This document shows positions 1-7,958 of a DNA stretch of 33,726 nucleotides, piece by piece. Both the position numbers and the translations under genes were made by a program. Below the pieces are notes generated by a model. That model did no database searches. It saw only the letters and a program-made list of their open reading frames with translations, and had not been told where the DNA came from. This DNA is from an uncultured Ruminococcus sp. (GTDB lineage: Bacteria > Bacillota > Clostridia > Oscillospirales > Ruminococcaceae), in assembly GCA_947177205.1 (NCBI GenBank), contig CAMWTO010000007.1, positions 1-33,726 of the forward strand, read 5' to 3'. Within the stretch, counting starts at the first letter, position 1. Every line of letters begins with the position of its first letter.

Positions 1-72
1 GGACAAATCTGAAAAATTATGTTAAAATAATAATAATTTTAAAAATATTTTTAAAAATCAGGAGGTTTTTTC

Positions 73-1080
73 ATGAATCAGTCAAAATTAGTAAAATTTC
101 AGGATATGGACTGCGTCCGGCTCGAAGCCGGCGGGTATCTTGCAATGATTGCCCCCCAGGTCGGTTCTAATGTCATCCGGCTGTGTGAACAGAAACACAA
201 GATCGAATTTTTCCGGTACAGTCCGGACAATGACTATGCAAAGTTAATCCAGTCTGCGGAAGTCTGGGGGCTGCCGACACTCTATCTGCCGAATCGTTTT
301 GCGGATGGCGTTCTGAAAACTTCGGATGCTGTCTATCAGCTCCCGGTCAACGAGGCTGCGCCGTATCATAATCACATCCACGGATTTTTACACAAGCGCA
401 CACACAGAGTGACCGAAATGCAGGCGGATGACAATACAGCAAGATGCCGGACAGAATATCTCTATGACGAAAACGACGAATTTTTCCAGTATCTGCCCAT
501 TAAATTCCGTGCCGAATTCCTGTTCACGCTCTCTGCCAATGGTCTGGAATATGAATTTAAATTAACCAATTTATCAGATAAAAAAATGCCCGTTTCCGTG
601 GCAACGCATACGGCAATGAATTCGCCGTTTGTGGTAAATTCCAGAGAACAGGATCAGAGAATCATTGCTCCCGTCGGCAAGCGCTGGATTTTAAATTCCC
701 GTTGTCTGCCAACTGGCGAATTTGTCGATCTGACACAGGAAGATCAGGAATACCGGAACGGCACAAGATGTCCAGTACTGCGAAATATTGACAATGAAAT
801 GTATTTCGGCGAATACATGAATCTCAACGGCGAGCCGTTTTATGGGATTGTTCTGGAAGATATAGAGTCACGCAAAAAAATCTGCTACAAAGTCGGCGAA
901 GAATATAAATTCTGGATTTTCTGGAATGACAAGGGATTTCATCACTATTTCTGCCCTGAGCCGATGAGTGCCATGATTGATGCGCCGAATCTGGATCTGC
1001 CGAACGGCGTAACCGGGTACTGTGAATTAGATCAGGATGAAAGCAAGGTATTTTATCAGCATTTTTATATTCTTGAATAA
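73..1080 (+). CDS. Aldose 1-epimerase (galactose mutarotase) family protein
   Basis: A 335-residue protein of the mutarotase fold, which interconverts alpha and beta anomers of free sugars in the cytoplasm. Family landmarks are visible in order: an NRF motif at 74-76 (substrate Arg75), the H-x-HGFLH segment with His103, a second His in the ATHTAMN stretch (His179), and a Glu in GYCEL near the C-terminus (Glu318) at the place of the catalytic base. There is no signal peptide. The start is set by AGGAGG at 61-66, seven bases before the ATG. The gene lies 8 bp before a glycosyltransferase on the same strand and upstream of cellobiose phosphorylase, so a role in handling sugars from polysaccharide breakdown is plausible. 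The exact substrate cannot be read from the sequence; other hexose-6-phosphate or oligosaccharide epimerases share this fold. Confidence 0.85.
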   Translation: MNQSKLVKFQDMDCVRLEAGGYLAMIAPQVGSNVIRLCEQKHKIEFFRYSPDNDYAKLIQSAEVWGLPTLYLPNRFADGVLKTSDAVYQLPVNEAAPYHNHIHGFLHKRTHRVTEMQADDNTARCRTEYLYDENDEFFQYLPIKFRAEFLFTLSANGLEYEFKLTNLSDKKMPVSVATHTAMNSPFVVNSREQDQRIIAPVGKRWILNSRCLPTGEFVDLTQEDQEYRNGTRCPVLRNIDNEMYFGEYMNLNGEPFYGIVLEDIESRKKICYKVGEEYKFWIFWNDKGFHHYFCPEPMSAMIDAPNLDLPNGVTGYCELDQDESKVFYQHFYILE

Positions 1081-1088
1081 TAATATAC

Positions 1089-2210
1089 ATGCATGTTTTA
1101 ATGATAAATGTCCCATATTCCGGACATGTGAATCCGACGATTCCATTGACGAAAAAACTGGTAAAAGCAGGACATCAGGTAAGTTATATCAATGCAGAAC
1201 CATTCCGCAAAAAAATAGAAATGACCGGAGCTGTTTTCATCCCTTATGCAAATTATCCCGATAAGATCAGCGAAAAAGAAAAAAAACAGATTTGCTTTCA
1301 AGCTGCTTATGATACTGCCATGTGTCTGGATCAGCCATTTGATATCCTGATTTATGAGATGTTCTTTTATCCTGGGATCGAAATAGCTCGAAAAAAGAAA
1401 ATCCCCTGTGTCAGACAGTTTGCACAGCCGGCATGGTCTGAGGATACCTGGAAAAATACTTCTGTCCTGTTTAAACTATCCTCAAAGCTGCTCGATATGC
1501 AGGTAATGGGCAAAAAAAGGATTGCAGACATGGGATTGCAGCATCATTCCATGGCAGATGCCATCATACATGACAGACCTGATCTGAATCTTGTTTATGT
1601 CCCTGAGAAATTTCAAAGAAACCGTGATAGTTTTGATGCAAGCTTTGTGTTTACAGTCCCTGCACAAAAATCGGAAAAAAGCAATCTTGTCATTCCGTAC
1701 AATAACATGAAACATCCCATTGTTTACATTTCTCTGGGCAGTATGATCAGCAGTCGAGCTTTTTACCGGAAATGTATAAAAGCATTTGAAGAGAAAAATT
1801 TTTCAGTGATTCTGAATACTGGCAGGATTAACCCCGGTTCACTGGGAAAAATTCCGGATAATATATATGCATATTCTTTTGTTCCGCAAATAGAAGTATT
1901 AGAACACGCTGATGTTTTTTTGACACATTGCGGCATGAACAGCATCAATGAAGCATTGTGCGCTGGAGTATCTATGGTAGCTATGCCGATCCTGAATGAC
2001 CAGCCTGAAAATGCAAAACAGATCGTCAATTTAGGATTAGGAAAAAGGATTTCTCTGTTTTCAAACAGCAAAGAACTGTATCATGCAGTATGCGAAGTGT
2101 ATGAAAATAAAGCAATCAAAAACAATGTTCTTGCCATGAAAAATGCGTTAATGCAACAGGCAGACTGGGAGACCCTCATCAAAACAATAGAAAAACTTGC
2201 TTGCAAATAA
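1089..2210 (+). CDS. GT1-family (MGT/UGT-like) glycosyltransferase
   Basis: A 373-residue GT-B fold glycosyltransferase of family GT1, related to macrolide and UDP-glucuronosyl transferases. The N-terminal acceptor half opens with the typical first strand and a GHVNPTIPL loop (about residues 13-21). The C-terminal half carries the nucleotide-sugar signature, seen as THCGMNSINEA, AGVSMVAMP and DQPENA (about residues 278-313), where the Asp-Gln pair contacts the donor sugar in the family. There is no signal peptide or membrane segment, so it is probably cytoplasmic and modifies a small hydrophobic or sugar acceptor. It starts 8 bp after the epimerase gene but shows no good Shine-Dalgarno site, so it may depend on translational coupling; an alternative start is the ATG at 1101. 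By eye it is AT-richer and uses more ATA codons than its neighbours, which may indicate transfer. Acceptor and donor are unknown. Confidence 0.85.
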   Translation: MHVLMINVPYSGHVNPTIPLTKKLVKAGHQVSYINAEPFRKKIEMTGAVFIPYANYPDKISEKEKKQICFQAAYDTAMCLDQPFDILIYEMFFYPGIEIARKKKIPCVRQFAQPAWSEDTWKNTSVLFKLSSKLLDMQVMGKKRIADMGLQHHSMADAIIHDRPDLNLVYVPEKFQRNRDSFDASFVFTVPAQKSEKSNLVIPYNNMKHPIVYISLGSMISSRAFYRKCIKAFEEKNFSVILNTGRINPGSLGKIPDNIYAYSFVPQIEVLEHADVFLTHCGMNSINEALCAGVSMVAMPILNDQPENAKQIVNLGLGKRISLFSNSKELYHAVCEVYENKAIKNNVLAMKNALMQQADWETLIKTIEKLACK

Positions 2211-2304
2211 TTTCCGGACATGAAAAAGCATCATAACCGACAAAATGCACAAATCATGTAAATAAATTTTAGCAGTGCTGTTTCAGAAATTTGTCAAAAA
2301 AGAC

Positions 2305-2333
2305 TTGCCAATTGTCTGAAAATATGCTATAAT
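2305..2333 (+). promoter_or_regulatory. Sigma-A promoter of cellobiose phosphorylase gene
   Basis: TTGCCA at 2305-2310 and TATAAT at 2328-2333 are separated by 17 bp, with an extended -10 TGC immediately before the -10 box. The predicted transcript starts near 2340, leaving a leader of about 85 nt before the gene at 2425. The remainder of the gap from 2211 holds nothing else I recognise; no clear terminator follows the glycosyltransferase gene. Confidence 0.85.
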
Positions 2334-2424
2334 AATTCTAGCGTTCTGTGGTTTCGTGAAAATTTCTGAGATGTCACAAGCGATTATTTTAAAAAAAATT
2401 ACCAAAAAGGAGAATTTTAGAGCT

Positions 2425-4887
2425 ATGCAGAAGTTCGGACATTTTGATGATGTCAATAAAGAATACGTCATCACTTCCCCCAAAACACCTTATCCGTGGA
2501 TTAATTACCTCGGCACACAGGCTTTCTTCTCTCTGATTTCCAATACAGCCGGCGGCTATCATTTCTATATGGATGCCCGTCTGAGAAGAATTACCCGTTA
2601 TCGTTATAATAACGTTCCTGTTGATATGGGTGGCAGATATTTCTACATCAACGACAATGGCACGGTCTGGTCTCCCGGCTGGTCTCCGGCAAAAACAGAA
2701 CTGGATGCTTACGAATGCCGTCACGGTATGGGTTACACCATCATCACCGGCAAGAAAAATAACCTTTCCGCAGAAGTGACTTTCTTCGTGCCGCAGGATT
2801 ACAATGGCGAAATTCAGAGAGTTGTTCTCAAAAATGACGGCGATTCTGTCAAGAATTTCAAACTGTTCTCTATGCTCGAATGGTGTCTCTGGAATGCACA
2901 AGATGATTCTACCAATTTCCAGAGAAATTTCAATACTGGTGAAGTCGAAGTCGAAGGTTCTACCATGTTCCATAAGACAGAGTACAAAGAGCGTAGAAAT
3001 CATTATGCGTTCTACACTGTAAATTCTGAGATTGATGGTTATGACTGCGACAGAGAATCTTTCATGGGATTATATAATGGTTTTGAGAATCCGCAGGCAG
3101 TTATGGCAAATCAGTCTAATAATTCTACGGCTGACGGCTGGTCTCCGATTGCTTCCCACAGCATTGCTGTGACACTTCAGCCCGGCGAATCCAAAGAATT
3201 GATTTTCATTCTCGGCTATGTGGAAAACCCGAAAGAAGAAAAATTTCTTGCAGATGGAAAGAGCCTGAACAAATCCCGTGCTTATGCAATGATCGAGAAA
3301 TATAACACTTCTGAGAAAGTGGAACAGGGTCTTGCTGAATTAAAGGCAATGTGGGATGCGCTCCTGTCAAAATACACAGTCAATACTCCTGATGATAAGA
3401 TGAACCGCATGGTTAACATCTGGAATCAGTATCAGTGCATGGTTACATTCAATATGAGTCGTTCTGCTTCTTATTTTGAGAGTGGTATCGGTCGTGGCAT
3501 GGGCTTCCGTGATTCCAATCAGGATCTGCTCGGCTTTGTACATCAGATTCCGGATAGAGCGAGAGAACGTCTGATTGATCTGGCATCCACACAGTTCGAG
3601 GACGGCGGATGCTATCACCAGTATCAGCCCTTGACGAAAAAAGGCAATGACGAAATCGGCGGCGACTTCTCGGATGATCCGCTCTGGATGATTCTCTCTG
3701 TTGGTGCTTACATCAAGGAAACCGGCGATTATGGCATCCTGGACGAGCTTGTGCCTTATGATAATGATATGTCCAAGGCACAACCGATGATGCATCATTT
3801 GAAACAGAGCTTTTATCGGGTTGCTAATACAACAGGTCCTCACGGACTGCCGCTTGCAATGCGTGCGGACTGGAATGACTGCATTAATCTTTCCTGCTGG
3901 AGCGAAGAACCCGGTGAATCTTTCCAGACTTCCACTTCTCCGAAATATGGCGATGAAAAATATTCCAGAATTGCAGAATCCCTCATGGTTGCCGGTCTGT
4001 TCACTTATGCAGGTCCTGCCTATGTAGAACTCTGCAAATACAAAGGTGACATGGAAGAAGCTGAAAAAGCTCAGGCTGAAATTGACAAGATGAAAGATAA
4101 CATCATGAAACACGGCTTTGATGGTGAATGGTTCCTCCGTGCTTACGACGACGAAGGCAAGAAAATGGGATCTTCTGAATGCGAAGAAGGCAAGATCTTC
4201 ATCGAACCGCAGGGCTTCATGGTTATGTCCGAAGTCGGTAAGGATGTCGGCGCAGACATCAAGGCTCTGAATTCCATTGATAAATATCTCAATTCTGAAC
4301 ATGGTCTTGTTCTGAACAATCCGGCATTCACAAAGTATTATGTCCAGTATGGTGAAATTTCTACCTATCCGGCAGGCTATAAAGAAAATGCAGGTATCTT
4401 CTGCCATAACAACGCATGGATCATCTGTGCAGAGGCTTATGCCGGCAGAGGTGACAAGGCATTTGAATATTATTCCAAGATTGCTCCGGCTTACAGGGAA
4501 GAAAAATATTCCGAACTCCACAGAACAGAACCTTATGTGTATGCGCAGATGATCGCCGGAAAAGATGCGGCTCGTCACGGTGAGGCAAAGAACAGTTGGC
4601 TGACCGGTACAGCAGCCTGGAATTTTGTGGCAGTTTCTCAGTACATCCTTGGTGTCATCCCGGATTGGAACGGTCTGAAAATTGATCCGTCTATTCCGCA
4701 TGAGTGGGATGGTTTCACGGCAGAACGGCAGTTCCGTGGTGCAACTTACAAGATTACAGTCAAGAATCCGGATCATGTCAACAAGGGTGTTGTGTCTATG
4801 ACCGTAGACGGCGAGACCGTAGACGGTAATGTCATCCCTGCAAAGGATGCCGGCACGGTTCACGAAATTGTTGTAACACTTGGCTAA
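2425..4887 (+). CDS. cbp: Cellobiose phosphorylase (GH94)
   Basis: A GH94 phosphorylase of 820 residues, the usual size for the family. It cleaves cellobiose with phosphate to glucose 1-phosphate and glucose in the cytoplasm, saving ATP for cellulose-degrading anaerobes. The N-terminal beta-sandwich runs to about residue 280, followed by a linker and an (alpha/alpha)6 barrel. The barrel holds the family motif RADWNDC, whose Asp482 is at the place of the catalytic acid, and an [15 protein letters not shown] stretch around 355-369 typical of substrate contacts. The reading frame is open back to 2356, but AAGGAG at 2407-2412 and family homology at MQKFGHFDD support the ATG at 2425. It is transcribed alone, between its own promoter and a terminator. 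Cellodextrin phosphorylase is the main alternative, but the length and close match favour cellobiose phosphorylase. Confidence 0.93.
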   Translation: MQKFGHFDDVNKEYVITSPKTPYPWINYLGTQAFFSLISNTAGGYHFYMDARLRRITRYRYNNVPVDMGGRYFYINDNGTVWSPGWSPAKTELDAYECRHGMGYTIITGKKNNLSAEVTFFVPQDYNGEIQRVVLKNDGDSVKNFKLFSMLEWCLWNAQDDSTNFQRNFNTGEVEVEGSTMFHKTEYKERRNHYAFYTVNSEIDGYDCDRESFMGLYNGFENPQAVMANQSNNSTADGWSPIASHSIAVTLQPGESKELIFILGYVENPKEEKFLADGKSLNKSRAYAMIEKYNTSEKVEQGLAELKAMWDALLSKYTVNTPDDKMNRMVNIWNQYQCMVTFNMSRSASYFESGIGRGMGFRDSNQDLLGFVHQIPDRARERLIDLASTQFEDGGCYHQYQPLTKKGNDEIGGDFSDDPLWMILSVGAYIKETGDYGILDELVPYDNDMSKAQPMMHHLKQSFYRVANTTGPHGLPLAMRADWNDCINLSCWSEEPGESFQTSTSPKYGDEKYSRIAESLMVAGLFTYAGPAYVELCKYKGDMEEAEKAQAEIDKMKDNIMKHGFDGEWFLRAYDDEGKKMGSSECEEGKIFIEPQGFMVMSEVGKDVGADIKALNSIDKYLNSEHGLVLNNPAFTKYYVQYGEISTYPAGYKENAGIFCHNNAWIICAEAYAGRGDKAFEYYSKIAPAYREEKYSELHRTEPYVYAQMIAGKDAARHGEAKNSWLTGTAAWNFVAVSQYILGVIPDWNGLKIDPSIPHEWDGFTAERQFRGATYKITVKNPDHVNKGVVSMTVDGETVDGNVIPAKDAGTVHEIVVTLG

Positions 4888-4896
4888 TTAAAATAA

Positions 4897-4933
4897 ATGC
4901 GCCTCGTGTCTCAGGACATGAGGCGTATTTTTT
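4897..4933 (+). terminator. Intrinsic terminator of cellobiose phosphorylase gene
   Basis: A 13-bp stem pairs 4898-4910 with 4915-4927 across a TCAG loop and includes one G-T wobble. It is followed by a T-run at 4928-4933, starting 10 bp after the stop codon. Confidence 0.9.
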
Positions 4934-4935
4934 AA

Positions 4936-4972
4936 TTGAAAATCTACTAATCCTATGGTATAATGGTATAAT
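4936..4972 (+). promoter_or_regulatory. Sigma-A promoter of Rrf2 gene with duplicated -10 box
   Basis: TTGAAA at 4936-4941 lies 17 bp from TATAAT at 4959-4964, which is preceded by an extended -10 TGG. A second TATAAT at 4967-4972 follows after GG, so the segment GGTATAAT is present twice in tandem. The first -10 has the ideal spacing. The repeat could shift the start site or be part of a regulator-binding site. Confidence 0.8.
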
Positions 4973-5011
4973 AGTAAATAGAATATAAAAATCATAAAAA
5001 GGAGATTGCAT

Positions 5012-5452
5012 ATGAAAATTTCAACCAAAGGCAGATATGCGTTAAGAATGGCACTGGATCTGGCAGAACATCAGAATGAAGGTTATATCTCCCTGAAAGA
5101 GATCGCCGGTCGGCAGGAAATTTCTAAAAAATATCTGGAACAGATCGTTCCATTGCTTAGCAAAAGCGGTCTGCTCCGGACAAACCGGGGCAACCGTGGT
5201 GGCTATATGTTAGCAAAATCTGCGGATGTGATGACTGTCGGAGAGATTCTCCGAGCAACAGAGGGCAATCTTGCGCCGGTTTCCTGCCTGGAATATCCTG
5301 AAAATACTTGCTTTCGTGCAGAGGAATGCGCTGTATTGTACATCTGGGAAGGTCTGCACAAAACAGTATGTGAGTATTTGGATAGTATCACGCTCCGGGA
5401 CATCCTGGAACATAATCATGCACATATTCCGGGTGGTGATTACTGTATTTGA
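5012..5452 (+). CDS. Rrf2-family transcriptional regulator (IscR-like)
   Basis: A 146-residue winged-helix regulator of the Rrf2 family. The DNA-binding domain (1-75) opens with the hallmark KISTKGRYALR and contains the RGNRGGYMLAK wing. Three cysteines at 92, 100 and 106 occupy the positions of the IscR cluster-binding cysteines, so the protein could sense Fe-S status, redox state or nitric oxide through an Fe-S cluster; this is inference. AAAAAGGAG at 4996-5004, seven bases before the ATG at 5012, fixes the start over an in-frame TTG at 5006. In many Firmicutes an Rrf2 gene precedes a cysteine desulfurase and iscU; here no such gene follows and the next gene is on the opposite strand. Its targets are therefore unknown. 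CymR-type cysteine regulators are an alternative, but the three cysteines favour the IscR-like group. Confidence 0.88.
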   Translation: MKISTKGRYALRMALDLAEHQNEGYISLKEIAGRQEISKKYLEQIVPLLSKSGLLRTNRGNRGGYMLAKSADVMTVGEILRATEGNLAPVSCLEYPENTCFRAEECAVLYIWEGLHKTVCEYLDSITLRDILEHNHAHIPGGDYCI

Positions 5453-5472
5453 TAAAAAATTGCAAAAATTAC

Positions 5473-5486
5473 GTTCCACGTGGAAC
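5473..5486. other. parS: Candidate parS centromere site 1
   Basis: A perfect 14-bp palindrome, GTTCCACGTGGAAC, lies between the convergent Rrf2 and leucine-rich-repeat genes. Extended to the 16-mer (5472-5487) it matches TGTTCCACGTGGAACA except at its first base. ParB/Spo0J-type proteins bind TGTTnCACGTGnAACA sites near replication origins. The same palindrome recurs at 8022-8035 and 23110-23123 in this window. Confidence 0.72.
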
Positions 5487-5506
5487 ATCATGCCAGATTA
5501 TATTTT

Positions 5507-6085
5507 TTATGATGCTTCATAAATAATCTGTAATCCCGGATGACAGTCTGCAAACGCATCTGGGGCAATCTGGATCTGTCCCGGATGATTCCGGATTTTG
5601 ACAGTCTTTAAATGCCGACATTTCTGAAACGCCGCTTCTTTGATGTTTCTGACTTGTCCGGGGATGACAACCGTTTCCAGTCTTTCACAACCCCAGAATG
5701 CAAAAATGTCAATCAATCTAATTTTTTCAGGAATCCGGACAACCTGCAGGTTTTTGCATTTGCAGAATGTAAACTCCCGGATGACAGACAGATTTTCAGG
5801 AATTACAATTGTCCGGAGATTCTCACATGCATGAAATGCGTATCCTTCTATTTCTGTAATTTTCCGTGACATTCGGATGGTCTGCAGGTTTTCGCAGAAA
5901 CCGAATGCAGAATTCCCGATTTTTCTGACAGTCCCCGGCATCTGTACGGAGAGGATCTCCCGGCAGTCGTCAAATGCAAATGCAGAAATTTCCGTGACAC
6001 CGCCTGGAATAATGATCTTAGTTTCCGGCGTAAAGCGGTTTTGCCTGTAATGCCGCAGGATGCCGTTTTCGATAATAAAGCTCAA
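5507..6085 (-). CDS. Small cytoplasmic BspA-type leucine-rich-repeat protein
   Basis: A 192-residue protein made almost entirely of LRR_5 (BspA, Treponema-type) repeats of about 23 residues. About six copies have the form VxIPxxVxxIxxxAFxxCxxLxxV, recognisable as VTEISAFAFDDC, VRKIGNSAFGFC, ITEIEGYAFHAC, LSVIREFTFCKC, IRLIDIFAFWGC and VRNIKEAAFQKC. A conserved Cys ends each repeat helix. Unlike most family members, which are large surface proteins, this one has no signal peptide, anchor or second domain, so it is probably cytoplasmic and may mediate protein contacts. The start is a TTG preceded by AAGGAAG; no other in-frame start precedes the repeats. It lies between two parS-like palindromes (5473 and 6156). 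Its partner and role are unknown. Confidence 0.75.
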   Translation of the reverse strand: MSFIIENGILRHYRQNRFTPETKIIIPGGVTEISAFAFDDCREILSVQMPGTVRKIGNSAFGFCENLQTIRMSRKITEIEGYAFHACENLRTIVIPENLSVIREFTFCKCKNLQVVRIPEKIRLIDIFAFWGCERLETVVIPGQVRNIKEAAFQKCRHLKTVKIRNHPGQIQIAPDAFADCHPGLQIIYEAS

Positions 6086-6155
6086 ATTCGTGACTTCCTT
6101 TCTGATTCAGTTCCAGATATTATTTTTTAAAAAATTTAATATTTTAAATTTTTAA

Positions 6156-6171
6156 TGTTCCAGGTGGAACA
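6156..6171. other. Imperfect parS-like palindrome (site 2)
   Basis: TGTTCCAGGTGGAACA differs from the 16-bp parS consensus variant by one central base (CAGGTG instead of CACGTG). The flanks extend the symmetry to 9-bp arms (6154-6173). It sits in the predicted 5' leader of the leucine-rich-repeat gene, where as RNA it could fold into a small hairpin. It could be a weakened ParB site, a decayed copy or an RNA element. Confidence 0.45.
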
Positions 6172-6214
6172 TTCTGGTAATTCTCCTGTGATCTTAGTTT
6201 TATGTTATAGTTTT

Positions 6215-6243
6215 ATTTTAGCATAAATTTTGGCAGAAGTCAA
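6215..6243 (-). promoter_or_regulatory. Sigma-A promoter of leucine-rich-repeat gene
   Basis: Read on the minus strand, TTGACT (6238-6243) and TAAAAT (6215-6220) are 17 bp apart with an extended -10 TGC. The transcript would begin near 6208, giving a leader of about 120 nt that contains the imperfect parS-like palindrome. Confidence 0.75.
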
Positions 6244-6253
6244 TCCAGATTCT

Positions 6254-6282
6254 GCATATTCCTAAAAAATTCCGCATAGAAT
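6254..6282 (+). promoter_or_regulatory. Sigma-E-like sporulation promoter of yabP operon
   Basis: GCATATT at 6254-6260 fits the B. subtilis sigma-E -35 consensus KMATATT. CATAGAAT at 6275-6282 differs from the -10 consensus CATACAHT at one position, and the spacer is 14 bp as expected. The predicted start is about 20 bp before the AGGAGG ribosome binding site of yabP. In B. subtilis yabP is transcribed in the mother cell under sigma-E. Confidence 0.65.
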
Positions 6283-6312
6283 GTAGTAAATTCCTGACAG
6301 GAGGTTTCCAAA

Positions 6313-6609
6313 ATGAAAGAAGCAGATAACAATAGTTTTATTGCATCGGAAGAACAGCATACTGTCATCATGGAAAACCGGAAAACGCTCCGCATTGCCG
6401 GCATTACAGATATTGACAGCTTTGACGAGCGTGAAATTGTCTTATATACGAAAATGGGCGAACTGACCATTACAGGACGGGATTTACATATTAATGCAAT
6501 CAGTATTGAAAACGGCAATATGTCTGTAGAAGGCGATATCTGGTCGCTCCAGTACGGCGACAAAGACAAGCAGTCACCAGTCTCAATGCTTGGCAGACTG
6601 TTCCGGTGA
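6313..6609 (+). CDS. yabP: Sporulation protein YabP (YabP/YqfC family)
   Basis: A 98-residue protein of the YabP/YqfC family. The family core is visible as ENRKTLRIAGI, then SFDEREIVLYTKMGELTITGRDLHI and a closing VEGDI-SLQY strand (about 20-80). In B. subtilis YabP is made in the mother cell and is needed for normal spore cortex formation; its biochemical role is unknown. AGGAGG at 6300-6305 gives a well-spaced start. The gene is followed by yabQ with a one-base overlap, the usual pair. A sigma-E-like promoter precedes it, which suggests that this organism keeps a sporulation programme. Confidence 0.88.
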   Translation: MKEADNNSFIASEEQHTVIMENRKTLRIAGITDIDSFDEREIVLYTKMGELTITGRDLHINAISIENGNMSVEGDIWSLQYGDKDKQSPVSMLGRLFR

Positions 6610-7163
6610 TGAGATTGGAACTGCTGACAAAAACATTGGAGACGTTCCGGACGGTAGACGAAGAGTTAGGATTATTTGTCTGTTCTATCCTGTTAGGACT
6701 TCCGGCAGGTGTACTGATGGATCTGCTGCGGCTGCTGCGGAAACTGATTCCCCATCATGTCATATTTCTGGCGTGTGAAGATATTTTTTATCTGATCTGT
6801 CTGAGTTTTCTCATTCTGTGCTACACAAGTGCATTCGGCGGCGGTGAATTTCGTGTATATTATAGCATCGGCTGTTTGCTGGGACTAATGCTGTATTATG
6901 TTACGATCGGCGCATTCCTGATGAAATGCAGTGATTTGATTCTGAAACCGGTGCACTGGATTTGGGATCATTTCGTATGTATTTGTATCAAACTAAAGCT
7001 AAGTTTTGTGAAATGCGCCAAAAAATCCGGATTGCAGAAGAAAAATTTACAAAACAACTTGCCAAACCCGTCTCAAAAGGTGTATAATAAAAATAGTCGA
7101 AAAAAGTATGCGCAGAATCAGAAGAAAGCGGGGAAGTCACATGCGGAGCGAAACAAAACATAA
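6609..7163 (+). CDS. yabQ: Spore cortex protein YabQ
   Basis: A 184-residue membrane protein of the YabQ family, located in B. subtilis in the mother-cell membrane around the forespore and required for cortex synthesis. The N-terminal part contains the family-like GLFVCSILLGLPAGVLMDLLR helix (about 22-42). Two more membrane helices follow around 52-72 and 80-102. The C-terminal tail (from about 130) is basic and rich in Lys, Asn and Gln. The ATG at 6609 overlaps the yabP stop codon in the form TGATG, indicating coupled translation; an in-frame GTG one codon upstream is also possible. The 3' end overlaps divIC, and a sigma-A promoter for divIC lies inside this gene. Confidence 0.85.
   Translation: MRLELLTKTLETFRTVDEELGLFVCSILLGLPAGVLMDLLRLLRKLIPHHVIFLACEDIFYLICLSFLILCYTSAFGGGEFRVYYSIGCLLGLMLYYVTIGAFLMKCSDLILKPVHWIWDHFVCICIKLKLSFVKCAKKSGLQKKNLQNNLPNPSQKVYNKNSRKKYAQNQKKAGKSHAERNKT
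7059..7088 (+). promoter_or_regulatory. Internal sigma-A promoter for divIC inside yabQ
   Basis: TTGCCA at 7059-7064 and TATAAT at 7083-7088 are spaced 18 bp within the yabQ coding region. The predicted start near 7095 is about 45 bp before the divIC start codon. This would let divIC and yabR be expressed in growing cells while yabP and yabQ depend on the sporulation promoter. Confidence 0.65.
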
Positions 7164-7443
7164 ATCCGGATCAGCCACCCGGACGCTGATTCACATTGCC
7201 TTGGTGCTGTTTGTGATCTTTTGTGCAGTTTCGATTATCCGGACGCAGAATGCCATTGTAGAACAGCGGCAGGAGCTGACGGAATTAGAAGAACAGGTGG
7301 AGGTGCTTGCGGCGGAGAATGAAGAATTAGCCGCTTTGATTGCATCAGATGACATTGGTTCTTACATGGAGAAACTGGCACTGGAGAGCGCAGGGTATGC
7401 GTATCCGGATGAACGGCGCTATTATGACACATCACGGAAATAA
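7141..7443 (+). CDS. divIC: Septum formation protein DivIC (FtsB-like)
   Basis: A 100-residue bitopic membrane protein of the DivIC/FtsB family, part of the FtsL-DivIC-DivIB division complex that activates septal peptidoglycan synthesis. It has a short basic cytoplasmic N-terminus (1-14), one membrane helix (about 15-33) and an external coiled coil (about 37-68: IVEQRQELTELEEQVEVL). A short C-terminal segment ends in YPDERRYYD, typical of the family. I chose the ATG at 7141 because GGGGAAG precedes it closely; the ATG at 7108 is in frame but lacks a ribosome binding site. The gene overlaps the end of yabQ by 23 bp and sits between yabQ and yabR as in B. subtilis. Confidence 0.88.
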   Translation: MRSETKHKSGSATRTLIHIALVLFVIFCAVSIIRTQNAIVEQRQELTELEEQVEVLAAENEELAALIASDDIGSYMEKLALESAGYAYPDERRYYDTSRK

Positions 7444-7490
7444 TTATTTTTTAAATTTTAATTCTGAAAAGCAGGAGGATTTTTTGCTGT

Positions 7491-7943
7491 ATGCTGGAAA
7501 TGGGAAAAGTTTATGAAGGCAAGGTCAAGGGAATTACAAATTATGGTGCTTTTGTAGAAGTACCACAGGAGGAGGGAAATCCGATCACGGGAATGGTACA
7601 TATTTCCGAGGTAGCGAATGTATTTGTCAATGACATTCATGATTTTCTGACAGAGGGGCAGGAAGTGAAAGTGATCGTCCTGCAAGTGAATGAACAGGGC
7701 AAAATTGCCATGTCGATCCGGAAAACGATGCCGAAAGAGGAACGCAGACCGCAGAAGAATTATCCGACCCGGCAGAGACGGGAGAGAGGCGCAGTCTGGG
7801 ACGGCGGCAAGCCGCAGAAGCAGGATTCTGAAATGTCCTTTGAAGATATGATGAACCGTTTTAAGCAGAACAGTGAAGAACGGATCAGCGACATCAAGCG
7901 CATCACTGACCGCAAGAACCGCTCCCGGCGGCGGGCAAAATAG
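7491..7943 (+). CDS. yabR: S1-domain RNA-binding protein (YabR-like)
   Basis: A 150-residue protein with one N-terminal S1 OB-fold domain (about 1-75), seen in GKVKGITNYGAFVEV, GMVHISEV and the closing GKIAMSIRK. The basic Arg- and Lys-rich C-terminal tail probably aids RNA binding. It belongs to the YabR/general stress protein 13 group; close relatives are associated with ribosomes in the cytoplasm, but the precise role is uncertain. GCAGGAGG at 7471-7478 precedes the ATG by 12 bases; a second in-frame ATG at 7500 would give a 147-residue protein. Position after divIC matches B. subtilis. A terminator follows directly. Confidence 0.85.
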   Translation: MLEMGKVYEGKVKGITNYGAFVEVPQEEGNPITGMVHISEVANVFVNDIHDFLTEGQEVKVIVLQVNEQGKIAMSIRKTMPKEERRPQKNYPTRQRRERGAVWDGGKPQKQDSEMSFEDMMNRFKQNSEERISDIKRITDRKNRSRRRAK

Positions 7944-7958
7944 GCAAAACAAGAGAGC

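Noticed and set aside
2389-3003. 204-codon antisense open frame in the same gene
   Set aside because: Shadow of the GH94 coding sequence with no family resemblance.
3367-4863. 498-codon open frame antisense to cellobiose phosphorylase
   Set aside because: It is entirely opposite a strongly supported enzyme gene; its protein has no recognisable domain and no associated promoter or ribosome binding site.
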